Source: Oxalobacteraceae bacterium UBA5157
GTDB lineage: Bacteria > Pseudomonadota > Gammaproteobacteria > Burkholderiales > Burkholderiaceae_D
Direction: 5' to 3'
Length of the DNA: 6,295 nucleotides
Assembly: GCA_002415335.1 (NCBI GenBank)
Contig: DHXL01000254.1
Coordinates: forward strand, 1 to 6,295
Both the position numbers and the translations under genes were made by a program. Position 1 is the stretch's first letter. The number at the start of each line of letters is the position of its first letter. The notes below the pieces were generated by a model. That model searched no databases. It was not told the DNA's origin and saw nothing but the letters and a program-made list of their open reading frames with translations. Shown here one piece after another: positions 6,162 to 6,295 of the stretch.

Positions 6162-6295
6162 ATGAATAAACTTCCCATCACTCTCACCGTCAACGGCGAG
6201 AACCGCGAACTGCTGGTGGAACCGCGCAAGCTGCTGTCGGACGCGCTGCGCGAGGACTGCGGCCTGACCGGCACCCATGTCGGCTGCGAGCACGG
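6162..6295 (+). CDS. [2Fe-2S] (small) subunit of a molybdenum hydroxylase, CoxS-like, 3' end cut by window edge
   Basis: Partial gene: 44 complete codons are visible of a family that usually runs to about 150-170 residues. The visible part is the start of the plant-ferredoxin-like domain: a beta strand ITLTVNGE, then LLVEPRKLLSDALRED, then CGLTGTHVGCEHG, where the cysteine at residue 42 begins the conserved CExGxCGxC cluster motif. The remaining ligands and the second, helical [2Fe-2S] domain lie past the edge. It would carry electrons from the molybdenum cofactor in the large subunit to the FAD subunit. The order FAD then FeS subunit matches coxM-coxS, which predicts a molybdopterin-binding coxL-like gene next. 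There is no reason to suspect truncation other than the window boundary. Confidence 0.9.
   Translation, partial: MNKLPITLTVNGENRELLVEPRKLLSDALREDCGLTGTHVGCEH

Overview
The window reads as a piece of a Gram-negative proteobacterial chromosome, most likely a betaproteobacterium of the Burkholderiales/Oxalobacteraceae type. This rests on GC-rich codon use with a strong preference for G or C in third positions, a Tat-exported binding protein, sigma70-like promoter elements and the general look of the proteins. The genus is not determined. No RNA gene, CRISPR array or complete mobile element is visible.

Layout. Bases 1 to about 740 hold no gene I can support. They show low-grade open frames and short repeats only. 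Bases 744-961 are an AT-rich control region. It carries two copies, exactly 87 bp apart, of one palindrome related to TATATCGTCA/TGACGATATA. The second copy is a perfect 18+2+18 inverted repeat that covers the -35 box of a near-consensus promoter (TTGACG, 17 nt, AATAAT). From 962 to the right edge all genes lie on the plus strand with tiny gaps or 4-nt overlaps, as one apparent operon: Tat-dependent solute-binding protein (962-2293), a GC-rich stem-loop (2307-2337), two membrane permeases (2357-3274 and 3271-4179), a MalK/UgpC-type ATPase (4191-5288), then the FAD-binding subunit (5293-6156) and the start of the [2Fe-2S] subunit (6162 onward, cut by the edge) of a molybdenum hydroxylase of the CO dehydrogenase/xanthine dehydrogenase family.

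How it fits together. The first four genes make a complete CUT1-type (carbohydrate uptake transporter 1) ABC importer: periplasmic binding protein, MalF-like and MalG-like permeases, and ATPase. The hydroxylase genes follow in the coxM-coxS order, so the large molybdopterin subunit (coxL-like) is expected just beyond the right edge. The simplest reading is that the importer brings in a compound which the hydroxylase then oxidises, under control of a repressor or activator that binds the two palindromes. The substrate and the regulator cannot be named from the sequence. The pairing of a sugar-class importer with a molybdenum hydroxylase, and the duplicated operator-promoter module, are the two points most worth following up.
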